Assembly: GCA_034770075.1 (NCBI GenBank)
Contig: CM068383.1
Coordinates: 11,559,778-11,623,777, forward strand
Direction: 5' to 3'
DNA length: 64,000 nt
DNA from: Aralia elata
Taxonomy: Eukaryota > Streptophyta > Magnoliopsida > Apiales > Araliaceae
This document shows positions 12,308-22,227 of the stretch, piece after piece. Every line of letters begins with the position of its first letter. The first letter of the stretch is position 1. The position numbers and the translations under genes were made by a program. Below the pieces are notes generated by a model that saw nothing but the letters and a program-made list of their open reading frames with translations, was not told the origin of the DNA and did not search any database.

Positions 12308-12400
12308 ATATATATATATATATATAATTTCGAAATTGTCCTACTGTTAGGAATAAAATATCAGATATCGAATATATATATATATATATATATATATTTT
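12308..12400. repeat. AT microsatellites
   Basis: Two (AT)n tracts, about 12308-12327 and 12372-12400, lie in the non-coding interior of the gag-only element, separated by a near-duplicate context (TTCGAAAT / TCGAATAT). Confidence 0.85.
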
Positions 12401-12924
12401 GAAATTCTATTAGAACACCAAATCTAAACAAATTTTCGAAAATATATATGTTTATTTAAAAAATAAGCTCAAATAAACTTTTCTTTATATTTCGAAATCT
12501 TCCTTAAGAGAAAAATAAAGGTTGCTTCTCTCCTCCATCAAGTCCGAAGATCACCAAGAAGTCGTCAAGCAATCGTTCCTCATCTTAGAAAAGAGGTAAA
12601 AAAAAAAAAAACAATTCCACCCTATAAGGCCAAATCCTAAGGGTTGAAACCATATAGGATCATTCTTCCTTCTTCTTTTTCTTTCAAGTTTTTAGTTTTA
12701 TTTGAGTACTTTCTTCCGAACTTCATCTTGACTTGCTTCTCCTACGTTTCTTCTCAGGTCATTGTAGCTTTTCTTTTGTCTTCCGAGCCCCGTTACTTGG
12801 ATCATATCTCGGTAGGGTTCCCTCGGATAATAAAGAAAAATACAATATTTATTGTGACAAAGAAGCATTCGTTCCGAAAACATTGATTTGTGGAGCGTCA
12901 GAATTTCCAAGGTACACAATAGAA

Positions 12925-12988
12925 GTCCCCTTAGGGGGACGAACCCTATAGGTGGCCGAACGAACCCTATAGGGGAAATTGAGCCAAG

Positions 12989-13022
<34 letters not shown>

Positions 13023-13256
13023 GGCCTGGCCGAACCCTAGGGGGGCCGAACCCTAGGTGGCCGAACCCTAGGGGCCGAACCCTAGGTGGCCGAACCCTAG
13101 GGGCCGAACCCTACTAAGCCATTTTTTTTTTTTTTTTTTTTCTACAGGAGACCAATCCCTAGGGGGGCCGAATCCTAAGGGAGCCGAATCCTAGGGGCCG
13201 AACCCTAGGGGGCCGAACCCTAGGGGCCGAACCCTAGGGGCCGAACCCTAGGAGAA
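12925..13256. repeat. GGCCGAACCCTAGG tandem array with poly-T tracts
   Basis: Degenerate 13-20 bp units of the form (G)GGCCGAACCCTAGG repeat at least a dozen times, interrupted by T runs at about 12991-13020 and 13121-13140. The array is much more GC-rich than its surroundings. It contains CCCTA, which recalls the plant telomere unit CCCTAAA, but it is not a telomere array. Confidence 0.85.
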
Positions 13257-13964
13257 AATGTATCAAAATTTGCACATTGGGAAGCGTGATCACTGTTTTG
13301 ACCATAACTTTTGTTCCGTTTGGAGTCTCAGGGCCCATAATATATCAAAACGACCGTATCGACGAGCACTTCAAAAGTCATCGCCAACGGCCATGATATA
13401 TATCAAAATAATCCAAAAAATGGCTCCGAAGGATGCATTTTGGCTGTCCGAAGTTTTTTGGAAAAATCTCAAATCTTATTTTTCTTTCATAATTGTAATT
13501 TTGATACTTCCCTAACTTCATTTCTTCTTCTTTTCAGGTATTCTCAAGTGAAAATCTCAGATTCTCCTCTTGTTATGGTAAACCTCCTCAAGCGCATATG
13601 CTTTACTTGACATCCTTAGTATGCTCATGTGGGGTCTTCCTTACTTGCAGGCCTCGTGTACCGGATGCTCTGAAGACTTGAAGACTTCTAGGGTAACTCC
13701 CTTCGTCAATGATTGTGGAAAGGCAAAAAAGCTTGTTTCTTTATGTCGCGGCTTGCGAAGGTTGGGACGACTTCCCCCATTCCGATCGCATTCCCCGCAT
13801 GTGCATAGAGATACCAAGTGCGTTGCATGCTTGATAGAAGCTTTCAGGCGGACTGACCATTATACTTCATGATTTCATGATGACACAATCCTTTCAGACT
13901 TCATCTCGGGTACCTCCTCGAGTTCCTCCCCCAGGATCCTCTGCTGTCGGGGAGATGAGATGTA

Positions 13965-14638
13965 CTTGCTCTAGAGTAAAGCCGAGGATCCTTGTTTTTA
14001 AATTGTCAAGAATGATGATGATGATGATGATGAGGATGATAATGATATTCCCATTGGATTTCGCATGGATACGGCAAGTGAGGTGGCGACCTCCACTATT
14101 GGTGAACCTCGCCGACATAACATGATTGTTGTCAAGTCCTCCTCATCTCATGATGATCGTGTCAGCCTTAATGTTGACGATTTCATGTCTGATGTAGGCT
14201 TAGGTCCTGCTATGGTTAGTACAGTTCCATCGTCACGCCCACATATAACGTCTTCTCATGACAGCTTGGAGGGTACCGGTGACACCCATGTTGATGCTGA
14301 TGCTATTATGACAGTTAATCCTCCTCCCCCGAGGGGGGAATCCTGCGAAACCTATTGTTGATTTCCATCCTCCCCAGAAGGATTCTCCCGAGGCTTCACC
14401 TAAAAGGGAGGGTATAGTTGCGAGTTCTTTGGGTGGGGCATCGATGTTTTACTTTCTTTGCCCGTTGAGGAGCTCGCTTTCTTCATCTTGATTCTGCCAC
14501 CTCGCCTTTTAGTGACCTCGACTATCCACCCAATAACAAAGATGTCGTGGAGCTACATGCATTCTCTAAGCCCGTGATTTGTGCAGCTCCTCTCCCGATG
14601 AATATTTTCTCGTGCGGGGCTGGATTTCCTCACTTCTA
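13965..14638 (+). pseudogene. relic ORF antisense to gag, function unknown
   Basis: Starting in an Asp-rich run (NDDDDDDEDDND, 14010-14043), the plus strand reads IPIGFRMDTASEVATST and on through a Ser/Pro/Asp-rich sequence to 14330. After a frame change it continues NPAKPIVDFHPPQKDSPEAS, and after another DSATSPFSDLDYPPNNKDVV to a stop at 14638. The biased composition carried across frame changes suggests decayed protein-coding sequence. Tat-clade Ty3/gypsy elements are known to carry extra ORFs, some antisense to gag-pol; this is probably such a relic (inference). No domain is recognised. Confidence 0.45.
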
Positions 14639-14989
14639 GGTATGGCTTTTTGTAGCTTTTTGTTATTTCCTGTATCAAAGAACTCATTTATATGTCATTT
14701 ATCATAGTAGAGTTTCTTTAGCATTAGTGATTGTCTTTAACTTGAATTTTTTCCTTAAGACCCAATGTTTAGTATTGAATCATAAGTTATTCAAATTAAT
14801 ACTCCAAGACAACAATATTCATAATAATGAGAGTAAACTAACACTTGAATCCATACTTTTAAAATCAAAGAATATCCAAGTATAAGTGAAAGTTTGACAT
14901 TTTTATTAATAATCATATTGAAAAGCACAATGTTTCAAAAAATTTCATAATAATAATAGATTTTGCTTTTGTCGGATAAAGCATAACGT

Positions 14990-15296
14990 TCGCCACTTTT
15001 AGAGATAAAGTGTAACTTTCTCGGGTTTGAGGGCTTATAGTCAGGTGCCTCGATTACTTTTAGAGTTGAAAGTATAACTTTGAGGACTTATAGTCAGGTG
15101 CCTCGATTACTTTTAAAGTTGAAAGTATAACTTTGAGGACTTATACTCAGGTGCCTCGATTACTTTTAAAGTTGAAAGTATAACTTTGAGGACTTATAAT
15201 CAGGTGCCTCGATTACTTTTAAAGTTGAAAGTATAACTTTGAGGACTTATAATCAGGTGCCTCGATTACTTTTAAAGTTGAAAGTATAACTTTGTG
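14990..15296. repeat. 53-bp minisatellite, about 5.5 copies
   Basis: The landmark AGGTGCCTCGATTACTTTTA recurs at 15043, 15096, 15149, 15202 and 15255, a fixed 53-base period. The first unit is diverged and the last breaks off at TTGTGCC. It lies 3' of gag in the non-autonomous element. Confidence 0.92.
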
Positions 15297-15498
15297 CCTT
15301 ATCCCTTGGTACGTCGTGCCAATTGTTTGGCGTATAGGGTTTCATAAGGGCTTAAGTTGCATGCCTCGTCACTTGGTCATCCAATTTCTTGGCAAGTGCA
15401 ATCCACGAGGACTTGACCACCATCGTGGGTGGATTTTTAATTCGTCAATTCTTGTGTCTCCTCCCTTGGTCATCCAATTTCTTGGCAAGGGATATTCT

Positions 15499-15546
<48 letters not shown>
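15499..15546. repeat. long poly-T tract
   Basis: About 46 T bases (poly-A on the element's coding strand), shortly 3' of gag. Such a tract could be slippage-expanded or a remnant of a retrotransposed insertion; no duplication was found around it. Its exact length is unreliable in most assemblies. Confidence 0.85.
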
Positions 15547-15638
15547 CGTCCTCTTGGGCTACACCCTGGGTAATAATGTTGCATGTTTCTTTTCCTTTGT
15601 GGTTTGGAAGTGGCTTTTCATACACGGTGCTTTTCTTT

Positions 15639-17451
15639 TCACAGTTCGATTTCTCCGGCTGCCAGCTTCTCATGGTATATCCTCCGCATACTGTAACAGT
15701 CCATAGTGGAATGTCCTGCGTACTGGTGGTACACACAGAAATCTGGTCTTCTTTTCATCTCTTCCGTCACCACAAATTTAGGCGTTGGGGGTTTCACCAC
15801 TCTGTGCTCAACCCATTGTTCGTACAGGCCCCTGAATGCCTTCTCACTACATGTGATAGCCTCTGGAACTGACATCCTGGTATACTTGCCCCCAAGTTTT
15901 TCTTTACTTTGTTCAAAATTTCGCTCATTCTTCTCCCTCTTGCCCCCTTGTGGGTTTGACTGAGAGTCAGCCAAAGCTACAATTGCTGTTCTCTTACCCT
16001 TCCATGTAACCATCGCATGGTTGATGGGAACTGTCACGATTCCTCCCAAATCTTGTGCGAAGGATGAGAGGGTTGCAAATGAATCACAGGCCTTTGTAAT
16101 GAGATGGGGCTTGAAGGAGTCTAGAGCACCATTATTGCATATGCTAACCAAGTTCTTCTCTTCAATTGGCTCGGCACACTTCTGTGCTTGGGCCCTGAAT
16201 CTGTCCACATAATCTGACAGCTCCTCATTCGGCTTCTGCTCGAATCGCATCAGTTCTACAATAGTTACCTGTTTTTGCACATAGAAAAATTTCTTAAAAA
16301 ATTGCAATTTCAGATCATCCCAATCATGGACTGATCCCTTCTCCAAATTGTAGTACCAACTGAAGGCACTATCCGTCAAAGTCTTGTTAAATTCCCTCAT
16401 CAACAAATTATGGTTATTCACCTCATCATAAACCCAACCATGGAGACATCGACTCCACGAACCTGGCAATATGCTCCCTGGCATTCCCTTTCTCCCCGTT
16501 ATACTTTGGGAACTGCGGGGGGTGCTCAATATACCCTGCCGGGTACGGTTGTCTCCGCACATGTGCCGGGTAGGGTGGAGTAAAGTCCAACTCTGAAGGT
16601 CGGGATGTCTGCTTGCGAAATTGATTGATCACATCGATCATATCATCCTTCGTCACATACTGGCTCGTGGTATGGACTCTTTGAGGGGTTGTGATATATT
16701 GATGCACAGGTGGTGCGTATGGTAAGGAAACTGGCTGGTGTACACTTGCATCCTGCACAATTTGCATCAGCGGTGCTTGTCGACTTGTTCGTTGGATGTG
16801 GCTCGGGATGGTCGGTATCTGCACTTGTGAAAATGCTGGGAGAGTGGGCGGGACGATGTTGGGCTGAGGTTGGCTCACTTCCAATTTGAGTTGTGGCACA
16901 TCACCGCTGTTTTGGAGCTCCAAGTGGATGATTGGAATCGGCTGACTCTCCGTTGTTGGAAGCACAGTCGGATTCTCTTTGTTGTTGCTGTTGTCTTCCA
17001 CTTCTGCTCGTTCCCCCTGCGAACTTCCTGGGAACATAGCCCTGAAAGTGGAGATTTGCATCAACTGCTGGCGGAAATTCTCCATCTCTTCCTGCTTCCT
17101 TTGCATTTCCAACATCATGGCCATCATCATCCCTTGGCCTTCTCGTGCCTCCTGTAATGCCTTGAGCATCTCCATCTGCACAGCATTCGCAGTTGTTTGC
17201 GCTCCAGTTACTTCCTCACCTTGCCTTCCTGCGTTTGTCTGTCTAGCGCTGGTTTGTTGTTGATCAGCCATTTGGGGTGATGTTGAGCTTCCTTCCGAAA
17301 TGTCTTCTAAGATAGGTTGATCAAAATCCAGATTCGCGCTTTGGAGCACTGGATTTACTTGCCTTGAAATCGGATCCGGTGAAGTGATGCTTGTTGTCGG
17401 TGAAACTCTTCCTGTAATTCTCCCACTTCGAGTTGTGGGCATACCCTTCAC
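15639..17451 (-). pseudogene. Tat-type gag, one frameshift
   Basis: The likely start is MPTTRSGRITG at 17442. A Gln/Met-rich coiled coil (EMLKALQEAREG...RKQEEMENFRQQLMQ) and a Pro-rich linker precede the capsid domain, which reads REHIARFVESM, then WYYNLEKGSVHDWDDLKLQF and FFYVQKQVTIVELM. The C-terminus has CVYHQYAGHSTMDC, the C-x2-H-x4-H-type knuckle seen in Tat-clade Gag rather than the usual CCHC. A one-base frame change in 16426-16562 splits the ORF into 17451-16426 and 16562-15639. Whether this is real decay or a programmed or assembly shift cannot be told. It would form particles for packaging its own RNA. Confidence 0.8.
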
Positions 17452-17467
17452 GAATTCTACACCTCCC

Positions 17468-17488
17468 CAGCAGAGTCGCCAAATAAAT
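17468..17488 (-). other. primer binding site, tRNA-Arg type
   Basis: The minus strand immediately 3' of the 5' LTR reads TTTGGCGACTCTGCTGGGGA after a short spacer. This is the form described for Ogre/Tat elements, thought to pair with tRNA-Arg. It separates the element from Athila (tRNA-Asp) and from the tRNA-Met users elsewhere in the window. Confidence 0.65.
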
Positions 17489-18106
17489 GTAGGTACAGAA
17501 ATTACACCTTGCTAGGGTTAGGGTTTCGTATTGGCTGGAGAGGAGAGAAATCCACGAAGAGTACGGAACTGATTGATTGATTGAAGAGGGGAGAAGAACA
17601 GGTAGGCAATTACTCCAATGACACGTGGCAGAACTCCTAGAATCCGGAAACCGGGTTAGGGTAGCAGGGATTCCAAGAGCCTTCTAGAGTCTTCGAGTTG
17701 TGAGAGAGTTTCAAGTGTTTAGAGCTTCCAAGAGTCTAAGTGTAATGTCTTGAGAGCGATCCCCTTTTCTCAGAATAGAGGGGCTATTTATAGAGTTTTC
17801 CTGGAAAATAGTCACATGCCAGGCACATGTTTTAAGGGAAATTCCCGAAATACCCTTTAATTATGTTTTAAAGGAGAAATTCCAGAAATGCCCTTTAATC
17901 ATCAAAGTAATGCCCAAATTGCCCTGTTCTTCTAGCCGCCAATCCAATCCCTCAATCAATTCCCAAAATAGGTCGCATCCACGAGTCTTCTGCCTTGGAA
18001 CACGTGGAGACTTCCCCGGGTCTAACGCATTTAATTAGGTTTTTGTAAACCCTAATTTGTACATTTAATTAGGTCACATGAACCCTAATTTGCACATGGG
18101 CCCACA
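17489..18106 (-). repeat. 5' LTR of the Tat-type gag-only element
   Basis: 618 bp, TG...CA, nearly identical to 11289-11911. The right edge abuts CTCCT and then host pol codons. Confidence 0.92.
17782..17793 (-). promoter_or_regulatory. TATA box in gag-only element 5' LTR
   Basis: The minus strand reads CTCTATAAATAGCC, a good plant TATA context, in the upstream LTR about 300 bases before its 3' end. Inferred core promoter of the element. Confidence 0.5.
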
Positions 18107-21100
18107 CTCCTCAAGTCGTTGAACACCAAGCAAGCTTCTGAGTTGCACAAATTGGTCCAACTTAATTGGTTTAGTCATTATGTCTGCCACTTGATCTTTA
18201 GTTCCACAAAAAACTAACCTCACAGCCCCATCAGTTGACAGATTGCGCAAGTAATGGTATCTAACATCAATATGTTTTTTCCTTCGATGCATGACTGGGT
18301 TCTTTGACAACTTAATTGCTGAACTATTATCACACATAATATTGACGCACTCACAGTTTTTGACACCCAGCTCCTTCAGAATTCCTTTAAGCCAAACTCC
18401 ATGACATGCACATGCGGTGGCAGCCACATATTCAGCTTCTGTGGATGATAGAGTGACAATTCCTTGCTTCCTTGAACTCCAACATATTGCTGCTCCACTT
18501 AGAAGAAAAACATAGCCCGAAGTACTTTTTCTATCGTCTATATCTCGCGCATAGTCACTGTTTGTGTATCCCAGCAGATTTCTGTCATTCTCATCTCCTG
18601 TGTAGTGGCTGTCTGTGTATCCCAACAGATTTACATTGGTGCTCTTTTTGTAATAGACTCCAAAATCCAATGTTCCCTTTAAATATCTCAGTACCCTCTT
18701 AGCAATCATCATATGTTCTTCTTTAGGATCAGCCATATAACGAGAAATCAAACATACCACAAACATTAAATCAGGACGAGTTACCGTTAGGTACATTAAG
18801 CATCCTACCAGCTGTTTGTACAATGTTGCATCAACATTTTTGCTGCCTAACTTTGAGAAGACAGTGCCAGGAACTATTGGATTCTTTACAGCATTGCAAT
18901 TCCACATATTAAACCTTTCCAAAACTTCCTTAGCATACTTCTTTTGGCACAGATGAATTCCTCCTTTGTCTTGATAGACTTCAACTCCAAGGAAGAACTT
19001 CATTTTTCCCAAGTCTGTCATCTCAAACTCCTTCTGCATTGACGACTTAAAATTTGTGCACATATGCTCATCATCTCCTGTGTAAATCAAATCATCAACA
19101 TAAAGGCTTACTAGCAACAATTTATCTCCATTCTTCTTCAAGAATAAGGTGTGATCATAATTGCTTTTCTCAAATCCTTCCTTCTTGAAATAATTCCCGA
19201 TTCTGCTAAACCAGGCCCTTGGAGCTTGCTTTAACCCGTAGAGAGCCTTCTTCAGCCGATACACCTTGTTTTCTTCTCCCCTTTTTACAAACCCTTCCGG
19301 CTGGTCAACGTAAACCTCCTCATTCAATTCACCGTACAAGAAAGCACTCTTAACGTCAAGTTGATAGATGCACCATCCACGTTGAGCTGCTAGTGCCAAT
19401 AGAATTCTGATTGTATCCCATCGTGCTACTGGCGCATACACTTCATTGTAGTCTACTCCTGCTTTTTGTGAATATCCCTTGGCGACGAGTCTAGCTTTAC
19501 ATTTGTCTACTTTGCCTTCTTCATTTAATTTCGTTTTGAAAACCCATTTGACACCGATTTTCTTTGCTCGATGTGGCAATGGCACAAGCTCCCAGGTCTG
19601 ATTTCTCTCAATAGCTTGAATTTCAAACTTCATGGCCTCCTGCCACTTCTTTTCCTTTACTGCTTCGTCAAAGTTTATTGGATCATCGTTGGAGATGTGA
19701 AAAACTAAGCTTTCGTCTGATTCTTCTTCTTCAGACAAGCGTTCACCACTTTCGTAGTCGCGCATCCAAACGGGCTCTCTTTTTCTTCTTGTCTGTTGTG
19801 GGAATTCTGTTGAAGATTCCTCAATTTCTGGAATTGCTTCTAAATTGTCGTCTTCCACTTCATTAGATTCTCCATCAGTCTCTTCTCCTTCAGACTCTTC
19901 TGTGGCAATATCATCAGCGTCTCCCCAAGCCAACACATCCTGCCCTGCCTCTGTTGTACTCAGGTTCCAATCCCATTTTTCACCTTCTTCGAATATAACA
20001 TCTCTACTTATGATTATTTTCTTCGTCACGGGATCATACAAACGATAGGCCTTAGATTCGTCACTGACTCCAAGCAAGATGCATTTGTGACTTCGATCAT
20101 CAAGCTTAGTTCTCTTTTGTTCAGGGACGTGCACATGTGCAATCGAACCGAATACTCTGAAGTATTCTACATTTGGTTTTACTCCTGTCCACCTCTCCTC
20201 AGGTACCATGTCCTTGACTGCCTTTGTGTAACTGCGATTCAAAACATGAGCTGTCCATTTAGCTGCTTCTGGCCACAACGATTTCGGCATCTCCTTCTCA
20301 GACAACAGACATCGTACCATGTTCATGATGGTCCGATTTTTTCTTTCTGCGACTCCATTTTGCTGTGGAGTATAAGCTGCTGTTAGTTGTCGTCTTATGC
20401 CATTATCTTTGCAGAATTTGTTGAATTCATTTGATGTGAATTCTCCTCCCCTGTCAGTTCTGAATCCACATATGGCGGCTTTTGCTTCTTTTTCAGCAAA
20501 GTTTTTGAAGGTTTTGAATGTTTCAAAAACTTCTGATTTATCTGCAAGAAAATAAATCCATGTTTTCCGAGAGAAATCATCTATCAGTACCAACAAATAC
20601 CTCTTACCACTGTGGGAGATTGGGGTGATTGGTCCACAAAGATCTCCATGAATTAATTCCAATTTATTTGATGCTCTCCACTTGCTTTTCTTTGGAAATT
20701 CTTGTCGTTGCTGCTTTCCCACATTGCACATTTTGCAAACTTTGTCTACTTCTTTTAATTTTGGCAGTCCTTTCACCATTTGTTTCTGCTGCATAATTTG
20801 AATAGACTTGTTGTTTAAGTGCCCATATCTCCTGTGCCAGAGAATCTCCAAGTCTTCTTCTTCCATCTTCAAGCAGTTACCAGGCAACGGCTTCATCTTC
20901 GCATAAACCAGGAACATGCGATTTGCAGTCATTTGTGTGTTTATTATCAGGCCCCTTTGTTGATGATAGATTCGGTAGGTTCCTTCTTTGATTAAGATCA
21001 CCAAGCGCTTCTCCTGTAGCTGGCCTATGCTTAGCAAATTGTTGGTGAGATTGGGGACATAGTACACATTTGTCACGGTTTGTGTGATACCTTCTACTTC

Positions 21101-22174
21101 AAATCTGATGCTGCCTTTTCCTTCAACTGCCATTTTCGAACTATTTCCCAATCTGACAGAGTGTTTGAAATTTTCATCGAGCTCAATAAACCAGGTTTTG
21201 TCTCCTGTCATATGATTTGAGCACCCGGAATCGAGAAACCAAATGCCCTTTCCTTCAGCTTTACTGACTTCTGTGTGCGCCATCAAGAGTAGTTCTTCCT
21301 CCTCGTCAAATTCAGCATAGTTGACAACTCCCTTTTCCGAGCTTGGGCATTCAAATTGATAATGTCCTTGATTTCCACATCGAAAGCATTTAATGGCTGA
21401 CCTGTTGACAAAAGGCCTAGCCCTTCCCCGTCCTCTAAAGTGACTTCTTCCTCTCTGAAATGTCCCTCTGCCTCTTCCTTGTGCATTCCTTGGCTCATTC
21501 TCCACCTGTAGAACTTGCTCTTCACTCCTCTTCTCAATCACCTTTTGTTCATGTACAAGCAAAGATGCTTGTAATTCATCTACTGTAAGTTTGTCAATGT
21601 CTTTGGATTCCTCAATTGAGCATACTACGAAGTTGAATTTTTCAGTGAGACTCCGAAGTATTTTCTCAACGATTTTGACATCGGGCATATCTTCTCCGCA
21701 ATTCCTCATGTCATTAGCAGTAGACATAATTCTTGCACAATACTCAGACACACCTTCTCCTGACTTCATTTCTAGAGTTTCAAATGTTCTGCGAAGTCGT
21801 TGCAGCTGAGCCCGCTTCACTCTAGCACTTCCCTGATACTTGACTTTCATTGAATCCCACAATTGCTTGGCAGTCTCCTTCTGAGTGATGGTTTTCAAGA
21901 TACTCTTATCTATGGATTGAAAGAGATAATTCTTTGCTTTGAGATCCTTGAGTCTTGCTTCGTCGATTGCCTTTTGTTGTGCTGTGTCTACAGCTTCATT
22001 TTCCTTTGGTTCTTCGAAACCAGATTGAATAACGCTCCAATACTCCTTAGAACGCAGGAGATTTTCCATAATCAAACTCCAGTGATCGTAGTCTCCATCG
22101 AATTTTGGAACGCAAGGTGTTGTGAAGCTTCCTGAATCAGTTGCCATTTCCTGTTTTCGTGTTTTTCCTCTCAA
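18074..22174 (-). CDS. copia gag-pol polyprotein, full length
   Basis: An uninterrupted 1366-codon frame; the native start is more likely the second Met (MATDSGSF, residue 10). Order: UBN2-type gag (about 25-210), CCHC knuckle CFRCGNQGHYQFEC (263-276), protease DSG (315-317), integrase zinc domain (447-483) and core with D511, D574 and E610, RT with YVDD (1025-1028), RNase H (1185-1340) with TEAEYVAA. All catalytic residues looked for are present. Two oddities: residues 1183-1199 and 1200-1216 are a 17-residue tandem repeat inside RNase H, and the last ten residues (after VQRLEE) come from the nested LTR because the insertion displaced the TAA stop. The polyprotein would act in cytoplasmic particles and the integrase in the nucleus. 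Confidence 0.92.
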   Translation of the reverse strand: MRGKTRKQEMATDSGSFTTPCVPKFDGDYDHWSLIMENLLRSKEYWSVIQSGFEEPKENEAVDTAQQKAIDEARLKDLKAKNYLFQSIDKSILKTITQKETAKQLWDSMKVKYQGSARVKRAQLQRLRRTFETLEMKSGEGVSEYCARIMSTANDMRNCGEDMPDVKIVEKILRSLTEKFNFVVCSIEESKDIDKLTVDELQASLLVHEQKVIEKRSEEQVLQVENEPRNAQGRGRGTFQRGRSHFRGRGRARPFVNRSAIKCFRCGNQGHYQFECPSSEKGVVNYAEFDEEEELLLMAHTEVSKAEGKGIWFLDSGCSNHMTGDKTWFIELDENFKHSVRLGNSSKMAVEGKGSIRFEVEGITQTVTNVYYVPNLTNNLLSIGQLQEKRLVILIKEGTYRIYHQQRGLIINTQMTANRMFLVYAKMKPLPGNCLKMEEEDLEILWHRRYGHLNNKSIQIMQQKQMVKGLPKLKEVDKVCKMCNVGKQQRQEFPKKSKWRASNKLELIHGDLCGPITPISHSGKRYLLVLIDDFSRKTWIYFLADKSEVFETFKTFKNFAEKEAKAAICGFRTDRGGEFTSNEFNKFCKDNGIRRQLTAAYTPQQNGVAERKNRTIMNMVRCLLSEKEMPKSLWPEAAKWTAHVLNRSYTKAVKDMVPEERWTGVKPNVEYFRVFGSIAHVHVPEQKRTKLDDRSHKCILLGVSDESKAYRLYDPVTKKIIISRDVIFEEGEKWDWNLSTTEAGQDVLAWGDADDIATEESEGEETDGESNEVEDDNLEAIPEIEESSTEFPQQTRRKREPVWMRDYESGERLSEEEESDESLVFHISNDDPINFDEAVKEKKWQEAMKFEIQAIERNQTWELVPLPHRAKKIGVKWVFKTKLNEEGKVDKCKARLVAKGYSQKAGVDYNEVYAPVARWDTIRILLALAAQRGWCIYQLDVKSAFLYGELNEEVYVDQPEGFVKRGEENKVYRLKKALYGLKQAPRAWFSRIGNYFKKEGFEKSNYDHTLFLKKNGDKLLLVSLYVDDLIYTGDDEHMCTNFKSSMQKEFEMTDLGKMKFFLGVEVYQDKGGIHLCQKKYAKEVLERFNMWNCNAVKNPIVPGTVFSKLGSKNVDATLYKQLVGCLMYLTVTRPDLMFVVCLISRYMADPKEEHMMIAKRVLRYLKGTLDFGVYYKKSTNVNLLGYTDSHYTGDENDRNLLGYTNSDYARDIDDRKSTSGYVFLLSGAAICWSSRKQGIVTLSSTEAEYVAATACACHGVWLKGILKELGVKNCECVNIMCDNSSAIKLSKNPVMHRRKKHIDVRYHYLRNLSTDGAVRLVFCGTKDQVADIMTKPIKLDQFVQLRSLLGVQRLEECGPMCKLGFM
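18533..18640 (-). repeat. 51-bp in-frame duplication in RNase H
   Basis: The repeated unit encodes NLLGYTDSHYTGDENDR followed by NLLGYTNSDYARDIDDR. Other copia RNase H domains, including the two in this window at 30300 and 44760, have one copy. The copies have diverged, so the duplication is not brand new. Confidence 0.85.
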
Positions 22175-22214
22175 ACACTCAAATTGTATATTTCTTTTAT
22201 CAGGTCCTTACTTG

Positions 22215-22227
22215 CTCTGATACCAAA
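22215..22227 (-). other. primer binding site, tRNA-Met type
   Basis: The minus strand reads TTGGTATCAGAGC directly after the 5' LTR, complementary to the 3' end of initiator tRNA-Met, the standard primer of plant copia elements. Confidence 0.88.

Larger units (their letters stand above)
11289..18106 (-). mobile_element. gag-only Ty3/gypsy element, Tat/Ogre type
   Basis: LTRs at 11289-11911 and 17489-18106 have TG...CA ends and are flanked by CTCCT (11284-11288, 18107-18111). They differ at about four sites plus a short ATTG-repeat length change. The primer site beside the right LTR and the gag frame put it on the minus strand. The internal 5.6 kb has gag only; no protease, RT, RNase H or integrase motif is found in either strand. 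The rest is simple repeats, minisatellite and a relic ORF on the opposite strand. This fits the known class of non-autonomous terminal-repeat elements with a GAG domain (TR-GAG), which would need pol from a related element. Confidence 0.85.

Noticed and set aside
12644..12991. Overlapping ORFs of 72-97 codons
   Set aside because: They lie in the non-coding interior of the gag-only element, run into the simple repeat array and match nothing.
12925..13256. Possible interstitial telomere from the CCCTA content
   Set aside because: The unit is GGCCGAACCCTAGG, not CCCTAAA, with no run of the telomere unit.
15369..15736. Lys-run and Phe-run ORFs on both strands
   Set aside because: They are translations of the poly-T tract at 15499-15546.
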